This document shows, piece by piece, positions 42,697 to 51,627 of a stretch of DNA of 64,000 nucleotides (its first letter is position 1; each line of letters begins with the position of its first letter). The stretch covers positions 62,001 through 126,000 of the forward strand of contig JODP01000011.1 of assembly GCA_000719025.1 (NCBI GenBank), in the 5' to 3' direction. A program made the position numbers and the translations under genes. Origin of the DNA: Kineosporia aurantiaca JCM 3230 (lineage in GTDB: Bacteria > Actinomycetota > Actinomycetes > Actinomycetales > Kineosporiaceae). The notes under the pieces are model-generated. The model had not been told where the DNA came from, made no database searches, and worked only from the letters and a program-made list of their open reading frames with translations.

Positions 42697-43005
42697 GTGT
42701 ACGCGATCGTCCGCGCTGGTGGCCGCCAGGAGAAGGTTGCCGTCGGCGACGTCCTCACTGTTGACAAGGTCGAGGGTGCGCCCGGCGACGCGGTGAACCT
42801 GGTCCCGCTGCTGCTGGTCGATGGCACCGACGTCACCAGCGCCGCCGACGCCCTGGCCAAGGTGAGCATCGCCGCCGAGATCGTCGAGGCCGCCAAGGGC
42901 CCGAAGATCGTCATCCAGAAGTTCAAGAACAAGACCGGGTACAAGAAGCGCCAGGGCCACCGCCAGCCGCTGACGGTCATCAAGATCACCGGTATCACCA
43001 AGTAG
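42697..43005 (+). CDS. rplU: 50S ribosomal protein L21
   Basis: This 102-residue protein, MYAIVRAGGRQEKVAVGDVL, has the typical L21 C-terminus FKNKTGYKKRQGHRQPLTVIKITGI. L21 binds 23S rRNA in the large subunit. GTG 42697 follows a GGAGAG at good spacing. It is the first gene of the conserved rplU-rpmA-obgE group. The 183 bases before it form a leader with no gene. Confidence 0.98.
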   Translation: MYAIVRAGGRQEKVAVGDVLTVDKVEGAPGDAVNLVPLLLVDGTDVTSAADALAKVSIAAEIVEAAKGPKIVIQKFKNKTGYKKRQGHRQPLTVIKITGITK

Positions 43006-43039
43006 TTCTCGCGGCTGACGCAGAAGGCAGGATAAAGAC

Positions 43040-43309
43040 ATGGCACACAAGAAGGGCGCCAGTTCCTCCCGGAACGGCCGCGACTCCAACGCCCAGCGTC
43101 TGGGCGTGAAGCGCTTCGGCGGCCAGGTGGTCAGCGCCGGCGAGATCATCGTCCGTCAGCGCGGCACCCACTTCCACCCGGGCGAGAACGTCGGCCGCGG
43201 CAAGGACGACACCCTGTTCGCCCTCACCCCGGGCGCGGTGGAGTTCGGCCAGCGTCGGGGCCGTCGCATCATCAGCATCGTCAGCCCGGCCGTCGCTGTC
43301 GCCGAGTAA
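43040..43309 (+). CDS. rpmA: 50S ribosomal protein L27
   Basis: This 89-residue protein begins MAHKKGASSSRNGRDSNAQR and includes the conserved RQRGTHFHPGENVG. L27 reaches the peptidyl transferase centre. Actinobacterial L27 has no cleaved N-terminal extension, as seen here. It lies 34 bases after rplU and is followed by a strong hairpin. Confidence 0.98.
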   Translation: MAHKKGASSSRNGRDSNAQRLGVKRFGGQVVSAGEIIVRQRGTHFHPGENVGRGKDDTLFALTPGAVEFGQRRGRRIISIVSPAVAVAE

Positions 43310-43339
43310 GGCTGCACGGCACACACGAGCTTCACAACG

Positions 43340-43370
43340 GAGGGCGGGCCGGGTGACCGGTCCGCCCTCT
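43340..43370 (+). terminator. Hairpin terminator after rpmA
   Basis: GAGGGCGGGCCGG and CCGGTCCGCCCTC pair through a 13-bp stem (one G-U) with loop GTGA, 30 bases after the rpmA stop. It closes the rplU-rpmA transcript before obgE. Confidence 0.8.
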
Positions 43371-43520
43371 GTCGTGTTCGGGTTCAGAACCGGACCTGCC
43401 CCACCCCCACCCAACCGGTGGGTAGTACGACAACGTTGCACGGATCAGGAAGCACGCACGCAGGGCCGAAGACGTCCCCGAGCACGCCGCGTACCCCCTC
43501 CTTCGGTCTTGCAGCATCAG

Positions 43521-43548
43521 TCAGTTCGCGCTGGTACCCACGAACTGA
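43521..43548. repeat. Short inverted repeat in the obgE leader
   Basis: TCAGTTCG and CGAACTGA are exact inverted arms around 12 bases, ending 45 bases before the obgE ATG. Together with the preceding 140 bases this is the obgE promoter and leader region. Function unknown. Confidence 0.4.
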
Positions 43549-43593
43549 TCCATACCTACGGGCGGGGTACCACCGAAGAGAGTTGAGGCCGGC

Positions 43594-45213
43594 ATGGTGA
43601 CCTTCGTAGATCGGGTCACGCTGCACGTTGCGGCGGGGAACGGCGGACACGGGTGCGCATCGGTGCACCGAGAGAAATTCAAGCCCCTGGGCGGACCGGA
43701 CGGCGGCAACGGGGGTAAGGGCGGCGACGTCACGCTGATCGTCGACCCGCAGACCACCACGTTGCTCGACTACCACCGCTCGCCGCACCGGAAGGCCACC
43801 AACGGCAAGCCGGGCGAGGGCGACCACCGCAACGGGGCCAACGGCGAGGACATGATCCTCGGCGTCCCGGACGGCACGATGGTCAAGGACCAGCACGGCA
43901 ACGTCATCGCCGACCTGGTCGGCAACGGCGCCACCTACGTGGTCGCCGAGGGCGGTCGCGGCGGCCTGGGCAACGCGGCGCTGGCCTCGGCCCGGCGCAA
44001 GGCCCCCGGCTTCGCGCTGCTCGGCGAGCCCGGCTGGTTCGGCGACATCACGCTGGAGCTGAAGACCGTCGCCGACATCGGCCTGATCGGTTTCCCCAGC
44101 GCGGGCAAGTCCAGCCTGATCGCCGCCATCTCGGCGGCCCGGCCGAAGATCGCCGACTACCCGTTCACCACCCTGGTGCCCAACCTCGGCGTGGTCGAGG
44201 CGGGCGACGTCCGCTACACCGTCGCCGACGTGCCCGGCCTGATCCCCGGGGCCAGCGAGGGCAAGGGCCTGGGCCTGGAGTTCCTCCGGCACGTCGAGCG
44301 CTGCGCCGCCCTGGTGCACGTGCTCGACTGCGCCACCCTGGAGCCCGGCCGCGATCCGCTGACCGACCTCGACGTGATCGAGGCCGAGCTGGACGCCTAC
44401 CCGGTCGAGCCCGGCACCAAGCCGCTCAAGGAGCGCCCGCGGCTGGTCGTGCTGAACAAGGTCGACGTACCCGAGGCCCGCGAGCTGGCCGAGCTGGTCC
44501 GGCCCGACCTGGAGGCCCGGGGCCTGCGGGTGTTCGAGATCTCCACGATCGCCCACGAGGGCCTGCGGCAGCTCACCTTCGCGATGGGCGAGCTGGTGGC
44601 CCAGGCCCGCGCCGACGCCGGCCCGGTGGAGGCACCGCGGGTGATCATCCGGCCGATGCCGGTCTCCGAGCGGGACAACTTCGAGGTGACCCGGGAGAAC
44701 AGCGCGGACGGCCCGTTCTACCGGGTGCGCGGCCCCAAGCCCGAGCGTTGGGTGCGGCAGACCGACTTCGCCAACGACGAGGCGGTCGGCTACCTGGCCG
44801 ACCGGCTGGCCCGCCTCGGGGTCGAGGACGCGCTGGCCAAGGCCGGTGCGGTGGCCGGGGCCACGGTGGTGATCGGCGGGGAGAACGGGGTGATCTTCGA
44901 CTGGGAGCCGACGCTGATCGCGGCGGCGACCGGCCCGGCGGCCCCGCGCGGTTCCGACGTCCGGCTGGAGAGCGACGCCCGGCCCACCCGAGCGGTGCGG
45001 CGCGAGCGCTACGTGGAGTCGATGAACGCCAAGAGCGAGGCCCGTGACGAGCTGGCCGCCGAGCGTCAGGCGGGTCACTGGGTGGACCCGGCGGCGATTG
45101 GGGACGCCGGCCCCGAGTCCCTGGAGGACGCGGACCAGGTGGACGCGGACTTCGAGGACGCCGATCTCGAGGACGCCGATCTCGTGGACGAGAGCAACCC
45201 CTCCCGTCCGTGA
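43594..45213 (+). CDS. obgE: GTPase Obg (CgtA)
   Basis: This 539-residue ribosome-associated GTPase acts in large-subunit assembly and the stringent response. The Gly-rich Obg fold occupies residues 1 to about 157 (TLHVAAGNGGHGCASVHREKFKP). In the G domain Walker A is GFPSAGKSS (166-174), G3 is DVPGLIPGA and NKVD is at 288-291. A C-terminal OCT domain has RVRGPKPERWVRQTDFAND, and a tail rich in Asp and Glu follows (EDADQVDADFEDADLEDADL). The ATG lies behind GAGG. The TGA stop is inside the first unit of the repeat array at 45209. Confidence 0.97.
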   Translation: MVTFVDRVTLHVAAGNGGHGCASVHREKFKPLGGPDGGNGGKGGDVTLIVDPQTTTLLDYHRSPHRKATNGKPGEGDHRNGANGEDMILGVPDGTMVKDQHGNVIADLVGNGATYVVAEGGRGGLGNAALASARRKAPGFALLGEPGWFGDITLELKTVADIGLIGFPSAGKSSLIAAISAARPKIADYPFTTLVPNLGVVEAGDVRYTVADVPGLIPGASEGKGLGLEFLRHVERCAALVHVLDCATLEPGRDPLTDLDVIEAELDAYPVEPGTKPLKERPRLVVLNKVDVPEARELAELVRPDLEARGLRVFEISTIAHEGLRQLTFAMGELVAQARADAGPVEAPRVIIRPMPVSERDNFEVTRENSADGPFYRVRGPKPERWVRQTDFANDEAVGYLADRLARLGVEDALAKAGAVAGATVVIGGENGVIFDWEPTLIAAATGPAAPRGSDVRLESDARPTRAVRRERYVESMNAKSEARDELAAERQAGHWVDPAAIGDAGPESLEDADQVDADFEDADLEDADLVDESNPSRP

Positions 45214-45340
45214 TCATGGACTTTTGTCCCCGTGATCATGGACTTCTGTCCTCGTGATCATGGACTTTCATATCGGGAAGAAAGTCCATGATCACGGGGG
45301 AGGAACTCCATGATCACGGGGGAGGAACTCCATGATCACG
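45209..45340. repeat. 22-bp-period inverted repeat array, locus C (3 direct + 3 inverted units)
   Basis: Direct copies of CGTGATCATGGACTT start at 45209, 45231 and 45253. Inverted copies AA(G/C)TCCATGATCACG start at 45282, 45304 and 45326. All neighbours are 22 bases apart, with 7-base spacers (GGGGAGG twice on the right). The obgE stop codon lies in the first copy. The transcript could fold into three successive 15-bp helices separated by small internal loops. It lies between obgE and proB, both on the plus strand. The innermost pair is exact; the outer pairs have one G/C mismatch. Confidence 0.93.
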
Positions 45341-45390
45341 GAAGGTTGGGGTGGAAACGCGGTTGACCGGGGTTGGTAGGACTAGGGGTC

Positions 45391-46524
45391 GTGGAGAGTT
45401 CTGAGACGGGCCGGCGGCAGCTGGTCGCCGCGCACCGGATCGTGGTCAAGGTCGGATCGTCCTCGCTGACCGCGGCCGGGGGTGGGATTGACACCGAGCG
45501 GATCGGGCACCTGGTGACGGCGCTGGCCGAGCACCGGTTGTCCGGCCAGGAGATCGTCCTGGTCTCCTCGGGCGCCATCGCCGCTGGACTGGCCCCCCTC
45601 ACTCTCGCCAAACGTCCTAAAGACCTGGCTACCCAGCAGGCCGCGGCCAGCGTCGGCCAAGGGCTGCTGATGGCGCACTACACAGCGGCCTTCGCCCGAC
45701 GGGAGATCACCGTCGGGCAGGTGCTGCTGACCGCGGACGACGTGATCCGCCGCACGCACTACGCCAACGCGCGGCGGACGCTGACCCGGCTGCTCGGCCT
45801 GGGCGTGGTGCCGGTGGTCAACGAGAACGACACGGTGGCCACCGACGAGATCCGGTTCGGCGACAACGACCGGCTCGCGGCCCTGGTGGCGCACCTGGTC
45901 CGGGCCGATGCCCTGGTGCTGCTGTCGGACGTGGACGCGCTGTACGACGGACCGCCGAGCCGGCCCGGCGCCCGCCGGATCGACCTGGTCAGCGGACCGG
46001 CCGATCTGGAGGGCGTCGAGATCGGCTCGGTCGGCAGCGCGGTGGGCACCGGCGGCATGGTGACCAAGGTCGACGCGGCCCGGATCGCCACCGTGGCGGG
46101 CATCCCGACCCTGCTCACCTCGGCCGCCAATGCGGCCGAAGGGCTGGCCGGCAAGGACGTCGGGACCTGGTTCGAGGCGCGGGGAGGCCGAACCGCGAGC
46201 CGGCTGTTGTGGTTGCGTCACGCTGCGAAAGCGGCCGGACGGCTGGTTCTGGACGACGGGGCGGTCGCCGCGGTCGTCCAGCGCCGGATGTCCCTGCTCC
46301 CGGCCGGAGTGGTGAAGGTGGAGGGACGCTTCGCCGCGGGGGAGGCGGTCGACCTGGTGAACCCGGGAGGCGCCGCGGTGGCCCGCGGGCTGGTGAACTT
46401 CGACTCCGGTGAAATCCCGGCGCTGCTCGGGCGTTCCACCCGCGATCTGGCCGCTGAGCTGGGCCCGGACTACGCCCGGGAGATCGTCCACCGGGACGAC
46501 ATCGTGCTGCTGCGCGGGCGCTGA
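45391..46524 (+). CDS. proB: Glutamate 5-kinase
   Basis: ProB makes gamma-glutamyl phosphate, the first step of proline synthesis. The 377-residue protein has the amino-acid kinase fold (RIVVKVGSSSLT, VLVSSGAIAAGL-type loop, NENDTVATDEIRFGDNDRLAALVA). A C-terminal PUA domain (LLPAGVVKVEGRFAAGEAVDLV) follows. I chose GTG 45391 (VESSETGRRQ) because AGGGG lies just before it; a TTG at 45373 is in frame. The product is inhibited by proline in the family. It sits between obgE and proA, with a small unknown gene before proA. Confidence 0.96.
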   Translation: MESSETGRRQLVAAHRIVVKVGSSSLTAAGGGIDTERIGHLVTALAEHRLSGQEIVLVSSGAIAAGLAPLTLAKRPKDLATQQAAASVGQGLLMAHYTAAFARREITVGQVLLTADDVIRRTHYANARRTLTRLLGLGVVPVVNENDTVATDEIRFGDNDRLAALVAHLVRADALVLLSDVDALYDGPPSRPGARRIDLVSGPADLEGVEIGSVGSAVGTGGMVTKVDAARIATVAGIPTLLTSAANAAEGLAGKDVGTWFEARGGRTASRLLWLRHAAKAAGRLVLDDGAVAAVVQRRMSLLPAGVVKVEGRFAAGEAVDLVNPGGAAVARGLVNFDSGEIPALLGRSTRDLAAELGPDYAREIVHRDDIVLLRGR

Positions 46525-46625
46525 GCCGGTCTGACCAGGCGGGCAGATCAACTGCCCCGTGACTATCCGGCCACACCACGCATATCCACAGTGGCGCTGT
46601 GCTGATCCTACGAATTCAGCGGTTC

Positions 46626-47123
46626 ATGGCCGATTCCCAAGACGTTCGCGTCAGCATCTGCTCAACTAGAGGGGTGTCAATCGGATCACGTCACGACGTC
46701 CCCTCCACGTCGTGCGTCCGGCGTGCGGCCCTCGAGCAGCAGCCGTTCATCGCCCGCGTCGAGGACCCGGTGAGCGCCCGGGACCTGTGGTTCGTCACGG
46801 TCACGATCGGTGGCGACGCGCTGGCGCGCGACGAGGTCCAGGAAGCACTCGAACGCCTCAGCGTGGAGCGCGCTTTCCTGGTCGGCATCCGCTACGACCG
46901 GACCCACGCCCAGGTGCGCTACTGGGACGAGTGCGCCGACGCGGCCCAGGCCACCCGTCAGGCCCTGTCGTTGTGGGGCGACGAGGAGGTCTTCGAGGAG
47001 CTGCCCGGCTGGCGGGTCAGCGGCCTCGAGGTGGTCGACCTGGCCACCGCCCAGCAGCAGTGGGACGTTGACGGACACCCGCGGGTATACGCGTTGGGAG
47101 AGATCGTCCCTTTTGAGGACTGA
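46626..47123 (+). CDS. Conserved actinobacterial protein of unknown function
   Basis: From the ATG at 46626 this protein has about 165 residues. The C-terminal two thirds look like one domain: DLWFVTVTIGGDALARDEVQ, AFLVGIRYDRTHAQVRYWDE and PGWRVSGLEVVDLATAQQQWD. I recall similar proteins near proA in other actinobacteria. No signal peptide, membrane segment or catalytic motif is visible. The start is uncertain: a GTG at 46599 extends it and a GTG at 46674 shortens it to the conserved part. It lies between proB and proA. Confidence 0.65.
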   Translation: MADSQDVRVSICSTRGVSIGSRHDVPSTSCVRRAALEQQPFIARVEDPVSARDLWFVTVTIGGDALARDEVQEALERLSVERAFLVGIRYDRTHAQVRYWDECADAAQATRQALSLWGDEEVFEELPGWRVSGLEVVDLATAQQQWDVDGHPRVYALGEIVPFED

Positions 47124-47264
47124 CAGCACCCTGAGAACCCGGCTGTAACGCAATCGTGTCCACGTCCGATTGAACCCTCTTTGCCATCGTGCCGTGGCAG
47201 CGATTGCTGGATTGTTGAACAAAAAAGTGGGCCAAGTCTGTGCGAGGGCCATTAGAGTGGCCTG

Positions 47265-48572
47265 GTGAGCACGACAGTCGAGCCAGCCGCGGTCGCCTCC
47301 GGCGATGCCGTCCGCGATGCGGTGCACGAGGTGGCCGGGCGGGCCAAGCAGGCCGCCCGCGCCCTGGCCGTCGCCCCGCGGCAGGCGAAGGATGCGGCGC
47401 TGACCGCCCTCGCCGACGCCCTGGTGGCGAACGCTGAGCAGATCATCGCCGCCAATCAGGAGGACCTGGAGCGCGGCGAGCGCACCGGTCTGGCCCCGAA
47501 CCTGGCCGACCGGCTCCGGCTCGACCACCCGCGGATCGCCGCGATCGCCCAGGCGGTGCGCGACATCGTCCGGCTGCCCGACCCGGTGGGTGAGGTGGTG
47601 CGTGGCTCCACGCTGCCCAACGGTCTCCAGCTGCGCCAGGTGCGGGTGCCGATGGGCGTCATCGGGATGGTCTACGAGGCCCGGCCGAACGTCACGATCG
47701 ACGCGGCGGCCCTGGCCCTGAAGAGCGGTAACGCGGCCGTGCTGCGGGGCGGTTCGGCCGCCGAGTCGACCAACACGGTGCTGGTCGGCCTGATCCGGGC
47801 GGCGCTGGAGAGCGCCGGGTTGCCGGCCGACGCGGTGGCCACCATCGACCCGTGGGGCCGCGAGGGGGTGCAGCACCTGATGCGCGCCCGGGGCCTGGTC
47901 GACCTGCTGGTGCCACGCGGTGGCGCCGGGCTGATCCGGACCGTGGTGGAGAACTCGACCGTGCCGGTGATCGAGACCGGCACCGGCAACTGCCACGTCT
48001 ACGTGGACGCCAGCGCCGACCCGCAGATGGCCCTCGAGGTCACCCTGAACGCCAAGATGCGGCGCACCAGCGTCTGCAATGCCGCCGAGACCCTGCTGGT
48101 GCACTCCTCGCTGGCCGACAGCTTCCTGCCCACCGTGCTGACCGCGCTCAAGGAGGCCGGGGTCCGGCTGCACGCCGACGAGCGGGCGCTGGCCGCGGCC
48201 CGGGCCCTCGGGATCGAGGCCGAGCCGGCCACCGAGGACGACTGGTTCACCGAGTACCTCGCCGCCGAGATCGCGGTCGGCGTGGTGGACGACCTGGACC
48301 AGGCGATCGGCCACATCCGGACGTACTCCAGCGGGCACACCGAAGCGATCCTGACCTCCGACCTGCGGGCCGCGAACCGGTTCACCGCGGAGATCGACTC
48401 GGCCGTGGTGGCGGTCAACGCCTCCACCGCCTTCACCGACGGGGCCGAGTTCGGGCTCGGCGCCGAAGTCGGCATCTCCACCCAGAAACTGCACGCCCGT
48501 GGCCCCATGGGGCTGGCGGAACTGACCTCCACCAAGTGGATCGTGACCGGCAACGGTCAGACGCGTCCTTAG
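47265..48572 (+). CDS. proA: Glutamate-5-semialdehyde dehydrogenase
   Basis: ProA reduces gamma-glutamyl phosphate with NADPH to glutamate semialdehyde in proline synthesis. The 435-residue protein has the ALDH fold. Key segments are MGVIGMVYEARPNVTIDAAAL, VLRGGSAAESTN and the catalytic Cys271 in SVCNAAETLL. The C-terminus has STQKLHARGPMGLAELTSTKW. The GTG start lies just upstream of STTVEPAAV; the N-terminus runs about 15 residues past the family core. It directly follows the unknown gene and works with ProB. Confidence 0.97.
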   Translation: MSTTVEPAAVASGDAVRDAVHEVAGRAKQAARALAVAPRQAKDAALTALADALVANAEQIIAANQEDLERGERTGLAPNLADRLRLDHPRIAAIAQAVRDIVRLPDPVGEVVRGSTLPNGLQLRQVRVPMGVIGMVYEARPNVTIDAAALALKSGNAAVLRGGSAAESTNTVLVGLIRAALESAGLPADAVATIDPWGREGVQHLMRARGLVDLLVPRGGAGLIRTVVENSTVPVIETGTGNCHVYVDASADPQMALEVTLNAKMRRTSVCNAAETLLVHSSLADSFLPTVLTALKEAGVRLHADERALAAARALGIEAEPATEDDWFTEYLAAEIAVGVVDDLDQAIGHIRTYSSGHTEAILTSDLRAANRFTAEIDSAVVAVNASTAFTDGAEFGLGAEVGISTQKLHARGPMGLAELTSTKWIVTGNGQTRP

Positions 48573-48602
48573 AGCCTTCGGACAACTGGGAGTATTGATC
48601 GC

Positions 48603-49295
48603 ATGGAGGCGACCGAGGTCCGCAAGCTCACCGAGCTGGAGGACCGCCACTGGTGGTACCGCGAGCGCCGGCACCTGCTCGCGAAGGCCGTAGCCGATCT
48701 GAAGCCGGGCCGGGCGCTGGACGTGGGTGCGGCCGGGGGTGGCAACACCCGGGTGCTGCAGTCGCTCGGCTGGGATGCCGCGGCGCTGGAGTACGGCCCC
48801 ACCGGGGCCGAGGTCTGCGCCTTCCGGCAGATCCCGGTGCTGCGGGGGGATGCGACCGCGCTGCCGCTCGCGCCGGAAAGTCTGGACCTGGTCGTGGCGT
48901 TCGACGTGCTGGAGCACCTGGACAACGACAAGGCCGCCGCGTCGGGTGTTTTCGACGCGCTGAAGCCGGGGGGCACGTTCCTGGTGGCCGTCCCGGCCGA
49001 TCCGAAGCTCTGGTCGGCGCACGACGACGCGGTCGGTCACGTCCGCCGGTACACCCGGCAGACGCTGGGAGACCTGTTGCAGGGGGCGGGTTTCCGGATC
49101 GATTCACTGGAGAGCTGGAACGTCCTGATGCGGCCTCTGGTGTCGCTGCGGCGGCGCAGCAGCACCGGTAGTGACCTGGACGATCCGCCGGCCCTGCTGA
49201 ACACCGCCCTGGGGGCGGTCATCCGGCTGGAGCGTTTCCTGCCGGTGAGCGCGCTGCCCGGAGTGACCCTTCTGGTGCGGGCCACGCGTCCTTAA
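48603..49295 (+). CDS. Class I SAM-dependent methyltransferase
   Basis: This 230-residue protein has a standard seven-strand methyltransferase core: ALDVGAAGGGNTRVLQ (motif I, SAM binding), LDLVVAFDVLEHLDNDKAA (motif II region) and LKPGGTFLVAVP (motif III). The HWWYRERRHL N-terminus is like that of sugar- or lipid-linked methyltransferases. Its end overlaps the convergent glycosyltransferase gene by 4 bases, which suggests shared cell-envelope work, but the substrate is unknown. Confidence 0.92.
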   Translation: MEATEVRKLTELEDRHWWYRERRHLLAKAVADLKPGRALDVGAAGGGNTRVLQSLGWDAAALEYGPTGAEVCAFRQIPVLRGDATALPLAPESLDLVVAFDVLEHLDNDKAAASGVFDALKPGGTFLVAVPADPKLWSAHDDAVGHVRRYTRQTLGDLLQGAGFRIDSLESWNVLMRPLVSLRRRSSTGSDLDDPPALLNTALGAVIRLERFLPVSALPGVTLLVRATRP

Positions 49296-50245
49296 TTCTC
49301 GTCCTGCTCGTCCCACTCGTGGGAGTCGTACGCGACGTGGTACGTCGGCCGCCCCTGCAACTGGGTGTAGAGCCGGCCGACGTACTCGCCGAGCAGACCC
49401 AGGCAGAGCAGCTGGACGGTGCCGACCGCGGCGACCGCGACGAAGGTCGAGGTCCAGCCGGGCACGGTGTGATTGGTGAAGAACGCGAGGACCGCGACCG
49501 CCAGCAGCAGCGCGGTGGCCAGCGCCCCACCCAGGCCGAACCAGGTGGCCAGGCGCAGGGGAGCGATCGAGAACCCGGTCAGGCTGTCCACCGTGAGCCG
49601 GACCATCCGGGAGAGCGGGTACTTGGTGGTGCCGGCCGCGCGTTCCTCCCGGCGGTACTCGACCTGCGCGTCCGGAAAGCCCAGGGCGGGGATGACCAGC
49701 CGCAGCACCCGGTTCTGGGCCGGAAGCCGGTTCACCGCGTCCACCGTGGCCCGCGACATCAGCCGGAAGTCGCCCGCGTCGGCCGGGACGTGGTGCCCGA
49801 CCAGCCGCCGGATCATCCGGTAGTACGCGTTCGCGGTGAGCCGCTTGAACGTCGAGTCGGTGGTGCGGTCGTTGCGGACGCCGTAGACCACGTCGGCCGA
49901 CTGCTCCCGGGCGGTGGTCAGCATCGCCGCGATGGTCTCGGGCGGATCCTGCAGGTCGGCGTCGATGGTGGCGATCCAGTCGCCGCGCGCCCGCATCAGC
50001 CCGGCCGACAGCGCGGCCTGGTGCCCGGCGTTGGCCCGCAGCCGGACCACCCGCAGCTGGGGCCAGTCCCGCCGGGCCTTCTCCAGCAGCGCGGGCGTGG
50101 TGTCCCGGCTGCCGTCGTCCACCACCACGACCTCGTAGGTCTGGCCCAGATCGTCCAGGACCGGGCGCAACCGGGCGACGAACAGGCCGATCACGGCCTC
50201 CTCGTCGAACATCGGCACGACCACGCTCAAGTCCGGCGGTTTCAC
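49292..50245 (-). CDS. Family 2 glycosyltransferase with membrane helices (polyprenol-phosphate glycosyltransferase type)
   Basis: This 317-residue enzyme has a cytoplasmic GT-A domain and two C-terminal transmembrane helices (around 240-258 and 267-290). The GT2 motifs are VVVPMFDEE, EVVVVDDGSRD and TIDADLQDPP with the metal-binding DAD. FRLMSR and NRVLRLVIPALGF complete the DPM1/GtrB-type signature. Such enzymes load a sugar onto undecaprenyl or polyprenyl phosphate. GTG 50245 is where the family N-terminus VKPPDLSVVVP begins. It is convergent with the methyltransferase gene, so a joint envelope-glycan role is possible. Confidence 0.9.
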   Translation of the reverse strand: MKPPDLSVVVPMFDEEAVIGLFVARLRPVLDDLGQTYEVVVVDDGSRDTTPALLEKARRDWPQLRVVRLRANAGHQAALSAGLMRARGDWIATIDADLQDPPETIAAMLTTAREQSADVVYGVRNDRTTDSTFKRLTANAYYRMIRRLVGHHVPADAGDFRLMSRATVDAVNRLPAQNRVLRLVIPALGFPDAQVEYRREERAAGTTKYPLSRMVRLTVDSLTGFSIAPLRLATWFGLGGALATALLLAVAVLAFFTNHTVPGWTSTFVAVAAVGTVQLLCLGLLGEYVGRLYTQLQGRPTYHVAYDSHEWDEQDEN

Positions 50246-50365
50246 CGGACTCAGGGTAGGCCACACCGGTGGGGTAGCCGCGCCGCCCGGGAGCGGGCAT
50301 GGCAGACTCGGCCCTTGCCCGGGACGATCACCCCGGACGTGCCGCACGATGAGAGGTCCACGACG

Positions 50366-50527
50366 ATGAACGTCCCCTTCTCCCTGGTCACCGCCGCCAC
50401 CGAGGCCACCTCGGAGCATCGCGACCTGCCGCTGGACAACTGGGTCTACCCGTTGATCGCGGCCTCCATCTTCTTCGTGCTGTTCCTGGTGACCTGGGCG
50501 TTCCGTAACGTCGCGAACAATCACTGA
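50366..50527 (+). CDS. Small single-pass membrane protein upstream of nadD
   Basis: This 53-residue protein has one hydrophobic helix (VYPLIAASIFFVLFLVTWAF). The ATG has GAGAGG at 50351-50356. The TGA is followed with no gap by the GTG of nadD, so translation is probably coupled. Similar tiny membrane proteins occur upstream of nadD in other actinobacteria, in my memory. Function unknown. Confidence 0.75.
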   Translation: MNVPFSLVTAATEATSEHRDLPLDNWVYPLIAASIFFVLFLVTWAFRNVANNH

Positions 50528-51148
50528 GTGAGCGCCGCCGACCCCGCGGCGCCCCGCCGGCGGATCGGCGTGATGGGTGGCACCTTCGATCCGGTGCACC
50601 ACGGTCACCTGGTCGCCGCCTCGGAGGTGGGCAGCCGGTTCGCCCTGGACGAGGTGGTCTTCGTGCCCACCGGCCAGCCCTGGCAGAAGACCGGCGACCG
50701 ACAGGTCACCACGGCCGAGCACCGGTACCTGATGACGGTGATCGCGACCGCCTCGAACCCGCGGTTCACGGTCAGCCGGGTGGACATCGACCGGGGCGGC
50801 GCCACCTACACCACGGACACCCTGCGTGACCTGGCCCGGGTCTACCCCGACGCCGACCTGTACTTCATCACCGGCGCCGACGCCCTCACCCAGATCCTGT
50901 CCTGGAAGAACCCGGACGAGCTGTTCGAGCTGGCCTACTTCATCGGCGTCACCCGGCCCGGCTACCGGCTGGACGAGTCCGGCCTGCCCGCCGACCGGAT
51001 CAGCCTGCTCGAGGTGCCGGCCCTGGCGATCTCCTCGACCGACTGCCGGGAGCGGGTGGCCGGCGGGGACCCGGTCTGGTACCTGGTGCCGGACGGCGTC
51101 GTGCAGTACATCAACAAGCACAATCTCTACCGACCGGACGGCGTCTGA
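50528..51148 (+). CDS. nadD: Nicotinate-nucleotide adenylyltransferase
   Basis: NadD makes deamido-NAD from nicotinate mononucleotide and ATP. The 206-residue protein has the nucleotidyltransferase motif GGTFDPVHHGH (17-27) and the C-terminal ISSTDCR in the place of the family ISSTxIR. The middle has DLYFITGADALTQILSWK. The GTG directly follows the stop of the small membrane gene. It precedes rsfS by 20 bases, the standard actinobacterial order. Confidence 0.96.
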   Translation: MSAADPAAPRRRIGVMGGTFDPVHHGHLVAASEVGSRFALDEVVFVPTGQPWQKTGDRQVTTAEHRYLMTVIATASNPRFTVSRVDIDRGGATYTTDTLRDLARVYPDADLYFITGADALTQILSWKNPDELFELAYFIGVTRPGYRLDESGLPADRISLLEVPALAISSTDCRERVAGGDPVWYLVPDGVVQYINKHNLYRPDGV

Positions 51149-51168
51149 ACCCGTGAGAGGGTAGGGGC

Positions 51169-51627
51169 GTGACCGCGTCAGACCATGCCATCGACCTCGT
51201 GACCCGCGCTGCCCGGGCGGCGTCGGACAAGCTCGCCACCGACATCGTCGCCATCGACGTCAGTGATCATCTGGTGATCACCGACACCTTCCTGGTGGCC
51301 TCGGCGGCGAACGACCGTCAGGTCAAGGCGGTCGTCGACGGTGTCGAGGAGGAACTGCTCAAGTCCGGCGTGAAGCCGATCCGCCGGGAGGGTGAGCGCG
51401 AGGGCCGCTGGGTGTTGCTCGACTTCGGTGAGGTCGTGGTGCACGTCCAGCACGAGGAGGAGCGCACCTACTACTCCCTCGAGCGGCTCTGGAAGGACTG
51501 CCCGGTGATCGAGCTGCCGGAGGACGCGCAGGGCCACAAGGCGACCCCCGAAGAGGCCGCGGCCGGCTCCTTCGCCGCCACCTGGGCCGAGGAGCACCGG
51601 TTCGACGACGACAGCGAGCAGGGGTGA
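51169..51627 (+). CDS. rsfS: Ribosome silencing factor RsfS
   Basis: RsfS binds L14 of the 50S subunit and blocks joining with 30S in poor conditions. The 152-residue protein begins TASDHAIDLVTRAARAASD and has the family core VTDTFLV-like ITDTFLVASAANDRQVKAVVD plus WVLLDFGEVVVHVQHEEERTYYSLERLW. The C-terminal ~35 residues are an acidic extension. The start is GTG; the end overlaps the phosphatase start (GTGA). Confidence 0.96.
   Translation: MTASDHAIDLVTRAARAASDKLATDIVAIDVSDHLVITDTFLVASAANDRQVKAVVDGVEEELLKSGVKPIRREGEREGRWVLLDFGEVVVHVQHEEERTYYSLERLWKDCPVIELPEDAQGHKATPEEAAAGSFAATWAEEHRFDDDSEQG

Noticed and set aside
45209..45340. CRISPR array
   Set aside because: Units are only 15 bp with 7-bp spacers, the second half is inverted, spacers are similar to each other, and no cas genes are present.
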